18,037 bases of DNA. Source: Candidatus Omnitrophota bacterium. GTDB taxonomy: Bacteria; Omnitrophota; Gorgyraeia; Aquiviventales; Aquiviventaceae. A program made the translations under genes and the position numbers. This document shows positions 1-12,000 of the stretch, piece after piece; position 1 is the stretch's first letter; every line of letters starts with the position of its first letter. The stretch covers positions 1 through 18,037 of the forward strand of contig JAGVGS010000114.1 in NCBI GenBank assembly GCA_020057015.1, read 5' to 3'. The notes below the pieces were generated by a model. That model made no database searches. It saw nothing but the letters and a program-made list of their open reading frames with translations, and was not told the origin of the DNA.

Positions 1-3000
1 GCGGTGCGCGCTGCGCCCGTACCGGGCAGCATGACCCCTGCGCCCAGTGCAGGACCGAGCAGCCAGAGCAATATCCCCACCGCGCCTGGACCCGAGCGGC
101 GGTCCGAACCACGGGGCTTCGGCTGCTTCAGCTGCAGCACAGTAGGAACATCACGAGTGATCTCATCGTAGTGCGCTTGCCACCGACGCTGGACATACCA
201 CCCTGGCACCAGTCCGCCGAGCAGGAATGCAAGAGCGCCGATAATCGATGCCTTCAGCCCGAGCCCCCACCAGAGCCCAAGCAGCCCGACAGCGCCCGTC
301 GCGGCCATACCCAGCAGGAGCGGCAATACCGAGGCACCTCGCTGCGTGGCCACCTGCTGGATAGCATGGTGCAGTTGAACCAAGAATTCCGACGGCAGGG
401 CGAGCCCCAATGGCACGGCTTGCGCCTGAAGCTCATCAGCGCTGAGGTCGCGCAGCTGTGCCACAGCCTCAGGCCACATGCCGGCCAGATCTGTGAAAGC
501 CGACTCCCTGGTCCCGGCATGTGCCCGCTCTAATACTTGCCGTCCGGCCGCGCGGCGATACGCCCGCCCGGCCCCTCGTGTCAGGAACCGGAGCACCGCT
601 GCGCGAGCCACTGGCGGGGCTTGAGCAAACCGGTGCATCTCCAGGGCGTTCAACAGTAGGTCCTCGAACGCGGCCGCACGCGCTGAAGGCGGCGCGCGCC
701 ACTGGCGGCGCGACAGCGCCTGGGCGCGATTGAGCGCATGCTCCAGCGCCATGGCCAGCATGAGCGACGGGTACGGCGGTGCATTCTTACCCTGCTTTGC
801 CAGCTGCCGCATCTCGGCCAGCAGCGCCGCATCGAGCACCACCTGCAGTCGATTGCGGTCAAACGACATCAGTTGCGGGCTGCCCTGCATGAAGACCACG
901 CTGACATTCGCCAGCCAATCACAACGCTCACAGGCCGCGGCATAGCGCTGAGTTTCCGCCTCCACCAACTGCCAAATCACCAACGGCACGCTGGAGTCGC
1001 GGCGTAGCAATCCGCCAGTGGCATCCAGGACGCCTGTGCCCACCACACGTGTCCGGCGAGGCGCGCGACCTGGTCGGCGCAATAGCCCTGAGGCCAGCGG
1101 ATGCACAATCGGCGTCTCCGGGCCGCCTAACTGCGTGCGCAACCACCGCACCGTAGCCTCGAAGATCGCCTGACTTGCCGCATCCAGGATATTGAGCCGC
1201 GGGATGTTCACGTCACGATCGCGCAGCAAGTAGAGATTGTTATGCAGCGCGTCGTACACCCGGTTCATCCGCTGCGACAGCACCACCGCCGGAGCCTGCT
1301 CCGTGGTCCAAAGCTTCAACGAGTTCTCCCACTGCGCCAGGGCGCGCAGCACGACGGCCACGTCATCGGCCGGCGGCTCCACTCGCTCGTTTTCATGCTG
1401 TAGCATGCGCAGGTAAGCCCGGCTCGCCTGCTCGGAAGTAGAGGCCGCCTGCGCGGCATCCCATGCGGCTTCCGCCTCGAGCACTCGCGCGTGTTGCGCA
1501 TCGACCACGCGCTGTGCCTCAAGAAGCGCATTCAGGGCTCTCTCATGGCGCTGCCTGTAGCGAAAATCAGTCTCGGCATCGCGCTGCCATTCAATATTCT
1601 GACCCTCGCGCCCGCGCTCCACCTGCACCAGAATATTGCTGCGGAAGCGGTTGTATTCGCGGGTGATGCGACGCAGCCGGGCTTCAGCCTCGTGTTGGGC
1701 AACACGTGCAGCCTGTAGTGCCCCGCGCGCTTGCTCAACGGCGCTCCTGGCTTGGGCGATGCGTTGGAGTCTTTCTTCATTGTCACGCCCCGCCGCCAGC
1801 CATGCGACCAAGGGTGCCAAGCGTCCCGTCAGGAAGCCCACCGCCTCATCAATAAAGCGCTGTTCCAGGCGGCTCCCTGCCCGAGCGCCACGGTTTACCC
1901 ATTGCCGTTCGGCGGCCTGCACAACGCTGTGGTGTTCGTGATGCGTCTGCTGCCACTGCGCATGGGTCAGGCGGCTCAGCTGCTCATAGAACGTCTCCTG
2001 GGCCAGGCCCCGATCGTAGTCTGCTGCCGCCAGCCATAATTGCCGCACTTCCTCCGACTGCGCATCCCACAACTGCTGCACTCGGCTCGTGAGGCCGGCC
2101 TCCCTGTCGTGATCAGATTGCCGATCCGCCAGCTGCACGGCTTGCTGCCACTCCGGCGCCTGCGCCATGGCCTGCCACTGCGCCCAGCGATTGTCGATCG
2201 CCTCAAGCGCTTCGTCGCGCAGCCGGTGTCCTGCCATCCGGTACAGGCGCTCGAAGACCCAGCGCTGTGCCGCAGCCGCATCTTGCCCATGCACGTCGAG
2301 CAGCGCGGCATGGCGCTCTACCACCTCGGGATGGGTCCAGATGTCATCGCTGAGCGCCTGCCGACCGGCCGCCGTATCCACACCCTGCGCGTACGCCTCG
2401 CTCAACTCGCGGAACCGGCCCAGGAAAGCGGTCACCAACGGCACCTCACGCGGCAACTCTCCCAGATGCTGTTGGGCGCCGATCCATGTTTGGCCCTGAG
2501 GCGTCCGCTGCACGCGTTCATGCAGCCGCAACGGCGCCTCGGCTCGGAGCACTGTCGCAAAGAGCTCGTTGGCGGTTTCCCAGGCATAGCTCTGCGATTC
2601 GAACTGTGTGCGCTCGTACAGCCGGGCTTGGGCTTGCGTGAGATTGCCGCGCGCAGCTATCAGAAGCGGGCGCGCGTGCTCGCCCAGCACCTGCCAAAGC
2701 TGCGCGGCGAGCGCGGCTTGTTCGGCCTCATAGCCGGTTTCGCGGCGAGCCGTGCGGGCACGCGCCTCGCGCAGTTGCACGCCAAACACCTGTGCGAGGC
2801 GTGGTACCTCTGTTACCAGCACGCGGCTGGCCTCTTCGGTACGATGCGCCTGGTGCTCCTGCTCCACGTGGCGTCCCAGCGCTGCGGCTGCGCCTGCCGC
2901 CTGGCCGGCGTAAGCATCAGTCAGCACCTCGTGATAGCGCGGCGCCTCACCCCACTGCCACAGTGTCTCTGCCAATGCTCGACGAGCCGCCGTCTGTGGA

Positions 3001-6000
3001 ACACCCGTGGGGGCCAGCAGCACCTCATCCACCAGCTCTTGGATCTCGGGGTTTGCCAGCAGCTGCTCAGTCACGCGCTCAACCGCCAGATCCGCTTGAC
3101 GATTCGTGACCCCCTCCGAGATGCTCAACAAGCGCTCCAGGGCCGCCTCCTGCGCCCGGGCTTCTTCCTGATACACGTCAGTCAGGTCCTCATGGCTGCG
3201 CTGAATTACCGGGAGGGCCCACACCGCTTCGCGCAGGAAGGCGTGCAACTGTTCGGCCTGATCGTATGCTCCCAACGCCAAGGCGTTCTGCCACCGCCTC
3301 AACCACGCGTTTAATGATTGCCCATTGACCTGCGTATTAGCCTCTAGGAGGCTGAAATGGAACGTATTGAACAGCTCGGCCACCCGTGCGCGCGCAGCGT
3401 TTAAGCTAATGGCCAGGGCCCGGTCAAACAGCTGACTATGGGCAAACCGCTTGTTGCCGTTGGCTGCGGCGATCAAGTCCGCGCGGTGCAGCGCCGAGAG
3501 CGTCTGCCACAATCGCAGCTTTGTTGCCTCACGCCGCGCGAGGAAGGCTGGCTCCTCGACCGCCTGCTCATCTGCTGTCCAACGCGCACGGCGGTACACC
3601 TCGCGGCGAAAAGCCCGCAGCTCAGACTCAAAGCGGCGCGCGACTCGAGCGGCAGCCGGGCTGGGGTATCGTTGCATCGAACGCGGCGCGAGCAATCCCC
3701 AGCGCTCTAGCCAGCGAGCAACACGGCCTTGACGCGGGCGACGCAGGTGCCCCGCATCTTCTCGCACCCGGTCAGCATCCGCCTCTAACAACCGGTGCAT
3801 TAGTTGTTCGGCCATGGCAAGATCCGTGGGCGGGTCCATGATGGCTTCCATCAGCCGCAGCGGCTCCTGATAATCCTGCATCACTTGCTCCCGCAGAGCT
3901 CGCATCGCCTGCTGCTGCTGCTCCCGCAACTCTGCCACGCTCGCCATGTCACCCGCTAACTCTGCATCCGAAATCTCGGTATTCCATCGGCGCAAGTCCC
4001 TGAGAACCTCATGGTGCTGGCTGAGCCATGCGGTGCTGCGGACCACAATCTCTTGTAGCTGTCGCTCCACCGCTTGCTGGGGCGTCTCCTGCGGTGCATG
4101 GCGGCGGCCGTAGAACCAGCCGATCACGGTGAAGACCACCCCCAAACCGATGCCGCTCCAGATCAGCACGGAGAAGAAGATGGTAAACGGCGTGGCGAGT
4201 TTCATGGTCTCGTTCAGCGAGAAGAACCATAGGGCCGGCACCGCACCCTCTGCCCCGGTCATCGCTGAGGCGAAGCCCACTATGCCATGTGGCAGCGTTT
4301 GAAAGGCCCAAGCGAATAGTTCGATGGGCCCGAAGATCGCCGTCAAGCTGACCAGCCAGATCGCGCTGCCTAAAACATACGAACCCCACCGCACCCACCT
4401 TTCCTGGTTGCGCACACCGCGCGTGTAGCCGCCATACCGGTCGTACTTGAAGTCGTGGCCCAAGAGCCAGGCCCAGGCTGGTGCGAACCCAAACGAGCCG
4501 ATGAGAATGGTGCTGGCGCGCCAGATCAGATCGCGTGGCATGATGCTGGGCACGAAGTACAGCCCGACGGTGCTGAGCATGATCACGAAAGCCTGTGAGA
4601 ACATCCGGACATTCTGCTGATACAGCAGGTTGAGCGCACCCACCACGGCCACCGGCCAAACCAGACGAGGCGGCGGCTCGTCGGGCCGGAACAGGTTGTA
4701 ATACATCAGGCGCACGATCTGAGGCACCCCTAACGCGACAGCCACGGGCTTCATGATGACTTTCGTCAGGAAGATCATCGCGGAGGCCAAAAACTCGCCG
4801 GCGGCCCAGCTCAGCCAAATCGGCACTTGGACGGCGGCGGCCAGGAAGCCCTCTTCACGGCGCACTTCGCGGAACTGGAACGCCATGCGCCCCAGAGCCT
4901 GGAAGCTCGGGTGGAACTTTGGATGGATCAGCAGCAGCATGATGGTGATGAACGCAAACTCCCCCAGGAACGGGAAGAGCGTCTCGATCGAGCCGGCGAT
5001 AAATACGGCCTTGAAGGTGAGCGTCAACTGATAGAGCCAAACCATCTCGCCCACCAGACCGCGGATCACGGCATTCGATTCGTCCTTTGTCGCCGGGCTT
5101 AAGCGCGGGATGCGCATTTCTCCCGCTGCCTCCTTGGCGCGGATGATGCGGCTGGCGCGCCACAGCAGCCCGGCATATTTATTGAGCCGGCCGACGCGGT
5201 TGACCAACAGCGGCGTGCCGAAAAACACGCCGGTCAGCGTGCCGACGACTGCGGATACGCCTGACAGCCCCAGCAGCGGGGCGCCGAACCAGGCGCCGAG
5301 GGCGAAGACCGGCAACGCGCCCAGCGTCCAGGAAAACAGGAAGGGCCGGTCCCGCAACGGGGCCATGACCCGGAAGACGAAGACCTGGGGCAGGTCGAAG
5401 ACGAGCATCCACTTGCTCAACTCGCGGTTCCATTCCTGCCCGAAGTTGAACATCGGATCCTCGCCCATACTGACCTGGGCCAGATAGTTGCGTGAGCCCG
5501 GTGCACTGGCCTCGCCGGAGAGGATGGTCATGATCTCATCCTCGCTCTTGGCGACCAGGTCGTCGCTCGCCCGTAGGCTGCGGTAGAAAGGCCAGAGGTG
5601 CTCGTAGCCCTGCGGCTGGATCATGCGCTCATACACCTGGCGGGTCCGCTTGGCATACTTGCCTGGGAATCGCAGCTCGTTGTGCAATACCGCTTGCCCC
5701 TCCGGCATCGCGCTGAGCATTTCCTGCGGCCCGTACTTCATGAGCAGCGTGTGCCCGGTCGCGTACTGGTCCGTAAAATACATGCGCGGCCGCATCATGA
5801 TCGCCGTGTTCCGCGAGTCGGCCAGGGTCGCGACCGTGTGCAGGATGCCCTCATACGTGAGCACATTTCCAGGATCGAAGACGAAGGCGTATGGAACCGT
5901 GTCTTCGCCTCGCAGGTTGCGGGCGCGCAGGTTGCGCAGGTCTAACGGATCGGCAGGATCGCCGCCCAGCAGGTCGCGGATGCCATGCATCGCGTTGGGG

Positions 6001-9000
6001 CCGCTGGGGCGCACGAACCCTTCGCCCCGGGCGAGCTCCTGCGGCGTGTAGGGCACGCGGTGTTGCTCATCCGCCGGATCCGTGTTGTACTCCGGATGGG
6101 TGCGCACAAAGCCTTCATCTGTTTCATAGAGCCAGCGGTCTATCACGTACCAGGTGCCTGGCTTGGTGAGTTTCTTATCGCGTAAGAATAAGTAGCAGCG
6201 GTTGCGCACGGAGGCAGGGAGCTCTGCGAGGCGCTGCTCGAGGAGCTGCTTTACGTCATGGTAGTGGTCAATGTGAATCCGGCGCTCTTGCGCCATTCGC
6301 CGTTCAGCTTGCTCCATCCGCAGCCGCATGCGAGCCACCGTGGCCTCCGAGGCCCCGTTGTGGCGGCCTTGGATCCATCGGGCCTGGGCGCGCTCAAACG
6401 ACATGACCGCTGCATCCAGTCCTGTGTTCGTGATTTGCAACGTGAACGCCAGATAGAGGTTGGGATCGTTGGCCTGTTCCATGAGCGCGCCGTAATCCCG
6501 CAACACGAGATCCACGTTACCCAGATCCCCCACGCTGATGTGGTTGGGCGTGTTCTTGTCATAGCGGAGGATATTACCGATCTGCAGCAGCATCCGCGCA
6601 TCCGATGGCAGGCGCCCAGCGCGCACGATGTCTTCGCGCTCAAAGGGCTTGAGCGCCTCGGTGCCGGTGGCGCGCGGCGACAGCCGCTTGGTCAGCAGCC
6701 CGGCAACGTAGATCAGCCCCGTGACGGCCAGCGCCGCCGGCCAGAAGCCCCAGAGGCCGGCCACGAGATAGCCCAACACCCCACTCAGCAGGACGCCCGC
6801 GGTCATCACCGGATAGCGGTGCCCAGGCAGCAGCACATACTTATCCGTGATCACATTGATGAGATAGTACAGGGTGGCGGCCCAAGCGAGGATCGTAGAG
6901 CCTGAGACCACGGAGTAGTTGACGGCCACGAGAATGCTGCCCACGAGCCAAGCGGTGAGGACCGCATTCGTCACGTAGTGCGTAAACTGGCGCCGGGTGA
7001 GCGCCATATGCTGCGCTTCATGCTGAGTGTTCGCGGTGCGATAGACACGTCGGTTCTGCAGCCAGCGCCGCAGCGCCTCCAAGGCGCCCCAGAGCACGCC
7101 GGCCAGCGCTATGGTGTGGAGGTTGCCCCAGCCGTAGGTCTGCCACACGCGCTGACGCTGCTTCTCGACCCAGGACCAATTGCGCTGCCACAGCTCAGGG
7201 CTGACATGGGCCACGAGGAAATCTTGGGCCTGCTGCTGCTGCATCGCCGCGATGGGCCGCGACACCCAGTCTTCCAGGTAGCGATAGCCGAGCGTTTGCG
7301 CGGCCCCCTCGTCCTTCATCCCCAGCAGCTCCGGATCCTCCAGCCCGATGCGCGTGCGGGTATCGAGGTCGCTGTAATCCACGAACACCAACAGATCGCG
7401 GAAGCTGACCGGCAAGTTGAGATCGTAGGTGCCCCGTGGGGTCTTTGAGCGGTCGGAGACCGAGGACTTGTTATCGTTGTCTGTGCGGGCCTGCGTCAGC
7501 TGCTCCTGGAGCGCCAGCGCCTGGCGCACTTTCAGGGACAGCGCGGCCAGCTCCACGTGCCGCCTCTGCATGCGCTCGACCAGGCGCTGCACCAGGACCG
7601 GGTCCTGGAACTCCAGCCCAGGCGCCAGGCCCAGCACCTTCTGCACCCCTTCGGCCAGCACCGCGGGGGCGGTAGTCGGGCCGATGAGCTCCTGCTCCGG
7701 CACCGGCGAGAGTCCCAGCTTGAACCAACTGTCTACCAGGAACCGCGTGCGTACACGTGCCTGGGGCATGGTGCCATCGAAGCCGGCCTGCTGTGCCCAG
7801 TCCCACACTTGCTGCTCCACCGTCAACCATTCCTTGATATCATCGATCTCGATGCTGCCGTCATCCGCCAAGCCGGCCTGACTGCGGGCTTTGAACGTAG
7901 GCAACTCGAGATCGTGCTCTGCGAACGCCGGCTGGATCTCGCCCGCGGTTTTGATCTGCTTACCCAGCCGCGTGATCCGCTCGGTGAGTGTCTCCTCCAA
8001 CGATTTCTTCAGCACTTTGTCTGCCGCTGCCACGCCGATCTCGTCCAGGCCGAAGCGATGGAAGGCCTCATCGGCATAGTAGCCGGCCGCATCTTCTTCC
8101 GCCGCGGTCACCGGTACGCCCTGGTCTACGAACACCTCTTGCAGAATCCGCTGCCGCAGCCCCACAAAGCGCTGCAGCGTTTCGGCCGAGGTATAGCCAG
8201 ACTCCCGCATGGCGCGCATGAGGAAATTGATCTGTCCGCGGTCGAGCGTCTCGTGATACTGCCGTGCCGCCGCCTGGGTCAGCGTGCGCGCCATGCGCTC
8301 TTCATCGAAGGCGCGGGCATATTGCGCGCGCCGCTCGCTGCGGCGCGCCTCTTGCTCTGCGCGCACCGGCCGCAGTCGGCTTTCGACCCGTGCGTAATTA
8401 TCCCGCTGGTCATCCACGAGCTTCATGCGCCCGGCGCGTTGCGCCACAAAGGCTATCAGGCGGGGTGCCAAAGCGCTCTCCAGCGCCGTCAGTTGTGGAG
8501 CGAGCTGAACGTACAGATCCGCCTGCGGATCGCGCGCCAGGATCTCGGGGGCCAGCAGCAGCACAAACGAGCGCTTGACCTGCTCCAGCAGGTTCACGAA
8601 CTCGCGCTGGGCTGCCAGCACCCGCGCCTCGGGCTGGTCTGCTGTCTGCAAGACCTTCTGATCCAGCTCCTCCAGCCAGCGGCTGAGCTGTTGCATCCGT
8701 GCCGGGTCGAGCGAACCGCCAACCACCGCCAACTGCAGCTGAACCGCGCGGCGCAGCGGGTTGCCTTCGTCTCCGAGATCCATCAGGAAGAGGTTTTCGC
8801 GGCCGGTGGTGGCGAAGCGCCCCTCCAGCGTACGCGGCAGGTCCAGATGCAAGCTGTTCGCGCCGCGGCGTGAGTCGGTGAGGTTGGTGCCGATCGTCTC
8901 ATACGGGAGATAATAGCCAACCCGGGCGAACAGTGAATCGGGCGCATGGAGCGCGGGATCGCCCAATTGCCGGTGCGCCGCCTCTTGAATCAACCGCGCG

Positions 9001-12000
9001 TCATCCTGCCATTGCCGCAGATCCGTCTGCCCCCGGCTCAATTCCTTCGTGCGCACTCCCAACCCAAAACGCTCGCCTTCTCCCATCTGGGGCGCGCCAA
9101 AGGGCATCCGGGCGAGATTCTCGTTCTCATGCCGCTCGGCTTCGCCCGCGTAAATTTGGAAGAGCCCCATGTCGGCGCGGCTGCGCCGCCCGAGGGCGAT
9201 GTCTCGCTGATATCCGGAGAGATCGGCCATCGGCAACTCGCGGCGTTGGCCGACGCCTTGGTGCGAAATGATGTGGCAGACCAGCGTGAACATCTTGTCG
9301 GCTTCAGCTTCCACGAACTGGTCGCGCGTCAGCCTCCGCACCCGCATTTCATAGGCCGCGTTGCGCCCGGCATCGCTGTCATCCACCACGCGCTCCATGA
9401 GGCCTTCAACCCCCGGCTCGCCCTTGATCCGCTTGAGCATCTCGGTGCGCTGCTTTTCCGTGAGCCAGCGAGGCCGAGTCGGATGCGCCGGGTCGGCCCA
9501 GGCGGTCAGCTCGGTGAGGAGTTGTTCGCCGGCCAGGCGGTTGGCCTGCCGGGCCACCGCAAAGTCCGCCATCAGAACATCAATCTCTTCGTCGATCGTC
9601 CGCTCGGGCACCCGTTTGAATTCCACTTCCAGGGGCGGCCGCAGGCCGTGGACCAACTCGTAGTAGTACTGGCCGCCGCGGCCCAGGGAGACGCCGTGGG
9701 CTTGCGCGGCGCGGTAGATCCGCATGAGCTTGTTATATGCATATTCCAGGTCCTGGCCGGTGATGTCGGCCAGCCCATGAATCGGCCGCCCGTCCGACGA
9801 GGCCTGCCCGCGTTCGATTTCCAGCTGCAACACCTGCTCGAGCATGCGCGCAAAGGCGGCATAGTCGCCCAGCGCGTTCACGCGCTTGAGCCGGTCGCGC
9901 GTATGCAGATCCAGGTCGCGCGGCGCGCCGAAGTGCTTGTCATAGGCCGCGATCTCGTCGCCCATATGGGTCAACACGTACTCGATATGGCTGAGGTGGG
10001 CGGCCATATCCGCATCGCTCCACTTCGGGTTGCGCATCCAGTCCTTCAGGTGGGAGACCAGGAAGCCCTGGCCCTCGGCCGTCAGCCAGTTGGCCGGCGC
10101 AGCGGCCTCATGGCCCTGCTGCTTGTTGTACAGCGCCTGCGCGGCGGACATATTGCGCAAGGACAGCATTTTCTCCATGAAGCCGCCATACGACTGTTCC
10201 AACTGCTCACGCTCCTTGGCGCCCAGGGGGCGGCTCAGGTCGAAGTGTAGACCGCCATTGAGATCACGGAAGAAGACCCGCGCCCAATACGTGGCGGTCG
10301 CGAGCACGATGTTCATGCGCGCCTTCTCATTCTCGAGCTGAATCTGCATGACCAACGCCTGGCGCTGTAGCGCCGTGGTGCGCGGGTCGTCGAGCTGACG
10401 CAGTAGCATGCGCAGCAGATCCGACTCAGGCAGCGCCGCGATCTGTTCGACCGAGGCCTTGCCCACGAACTTCTTGATGGGGAGCACGAACATCTCGTCC
10501 AGGAGGGCGAGGTAGCGCTCCAGCTCATCCGGCGCCATATCATGGGCGATGGCAAAACCGGTCAGCGACTCGAACATGCCTTTGAAATAGAGGTTGCCGA
10601 AGCGCACGCTGGTCTGCGGCTCGGTCAGCTCGCTGATGTGGTCCAGCGCCGGATACAGCCGCTGCACCGCCCGTTGGATGACGTCCTGATAGCGCTGACG
10701 CCTCGGGGTGTCGATCTGCTGCAGCACCAGGCGGTTCCAGACCGAGGCGCTGCGCCCAAGCCACTGTAGGCTCTCGGCGACAGCCGCCGGGTCGCGCAGC
10801 ACGCCACCCCGGCGCTCGGTCACCACCTCCTGCAGACGCGCCAGGTCCTGGGCCACGCGAGCGCGCAACACCGCAGGCTCGCGCAGCGCGGTATTCTCCT
10901 CCATTTCCAGCGCGTAGAAGAAGGCCAGCGCCACTTTCTTCAGCAGGTTGCGGTCCGCTCGCAAGCCGGTCGTGGGATCGAAGAGTTGGTCGTTGTAATA
11001 TGGAAACAGGCGGTTGAAGATCGGTTCCACCGGCACCGAAAGGACGTTGGGCAGCAGTTCGGGATCGGTGATCTGCCGCAGCGCATCGAAGACCTCAGGG
11101 GCTACCTGGGCCATCCGCGCCAGTAAGGCCGGCTGCTGCTCGAGGCCGTAGGTCTTCAGCAGCTCGTGCAGGAACACGCTCCAGTCATGCTGGTTGAGCA
11201 GCAGGTCGTCATCGTCCACGGCCGGATCGTCCCAATGGGCGATCTTCGCGGCCCTCAAGAATCCGACCGTGCCCTGCTCGAACGCCGGCGTCACACCGTA
11301 CGGTTCGAGTGCCAGATGGCCGATGGGCACCGCCACCTTCCCGCCCTGCTTAGCCACCGAAGTCAGCGCCGTGATCGTCTGCGGCGGCACATGTTGGAAT
11401 TGGTCGCCCCGCATCGGCATCTCGGGCACGATATCGTTGTTCGGCGTGCGGGTCTTGGCAGCGCGCCAGGCAGCAGGCACCTCGACCACCGGGGGCGACA
11501 CGGCATCGAACTCGCGATACGCGACAGCCCGAAGCAGGCCAGCACGTTGCGCCTCAGGTGATTCATCGCGCGCCGGCAGGCCCAGCACCTGGCGCAGCGG
11601 CGGCAGTTCGACATACCGCCCCAGCGCCTGGTAGCGGCTGGCCACTTCCACCACCGCCCGGGCACGCTCGCCCATCAGACGGGCCACGCGCGAGAGATGG
11701 CTGGACACGACGCCGGCATGGCTGCGCCCTTCCAAGTACTCCAGGATCAACTCGTCCGTCTTGATCGTCAGCAGCTCGCGCAGCTGGCGGTCCGCTTGAT
11801 CGAGCACCACGAGGGCTTCGATGAGGTCATCCTGCCGCTGGACGCGCTCGATCTCGGCGTCATAGGAGGCCTGGGCCCGCTGCTCGCCCAACTGCCGCTG
11901 CTGCGCCTGCAGCACGCGATCGCGCTCCCGCGCTCCGCTGCCGACCAACGTCACCCCGCCGACCAGGTTCACCATCGTGGCCCCGGCCACGCTGTCTTGC

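Noticed and set aside
2040..3314. Plus-strand open frame of 424 codons
   Set aside because: Codon-aligned antisense of the giant gene, with Leu/Arg/His/Gln-rich composition typical of a shadow and no recognisable domain.
3339..3404. Plus-strand AGGAGG (3346-3351) five bases before an ATG (3357), with a 6-bp inverted repeat at 3339-3353
   Set aside because: The frame from this ATG stops after 15 codons and it sits inside the giant gene on the opposite strand; a chance Shine-Dalgarno match and a short stem.
4009..4818. Minus-strand open frame of 269 codons in another register
   Set aside because: Out of frame with the giant gene, Arg/Gly/His-rich, and overlaps the membrane helices that are clear in the main frame.
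7008..7022. HEAQH, a match to the HExxH zinc-protease motif (residues 3672-3676)
   Set aside because: Sits in a short loop between two membrane helices with no third ligand or protease fold visible; probably chance.
7557..8873. Plus-strand open frame of 438 codons
   Set aside because: Same antisense register as the other long plus-strand frames; composition is that of reverse-complemented coding sequence.
8946..10250. Plus-strand open frame of 434 codons
   Set aside because: Antisense shadow of the unassigned helical region; no family features.
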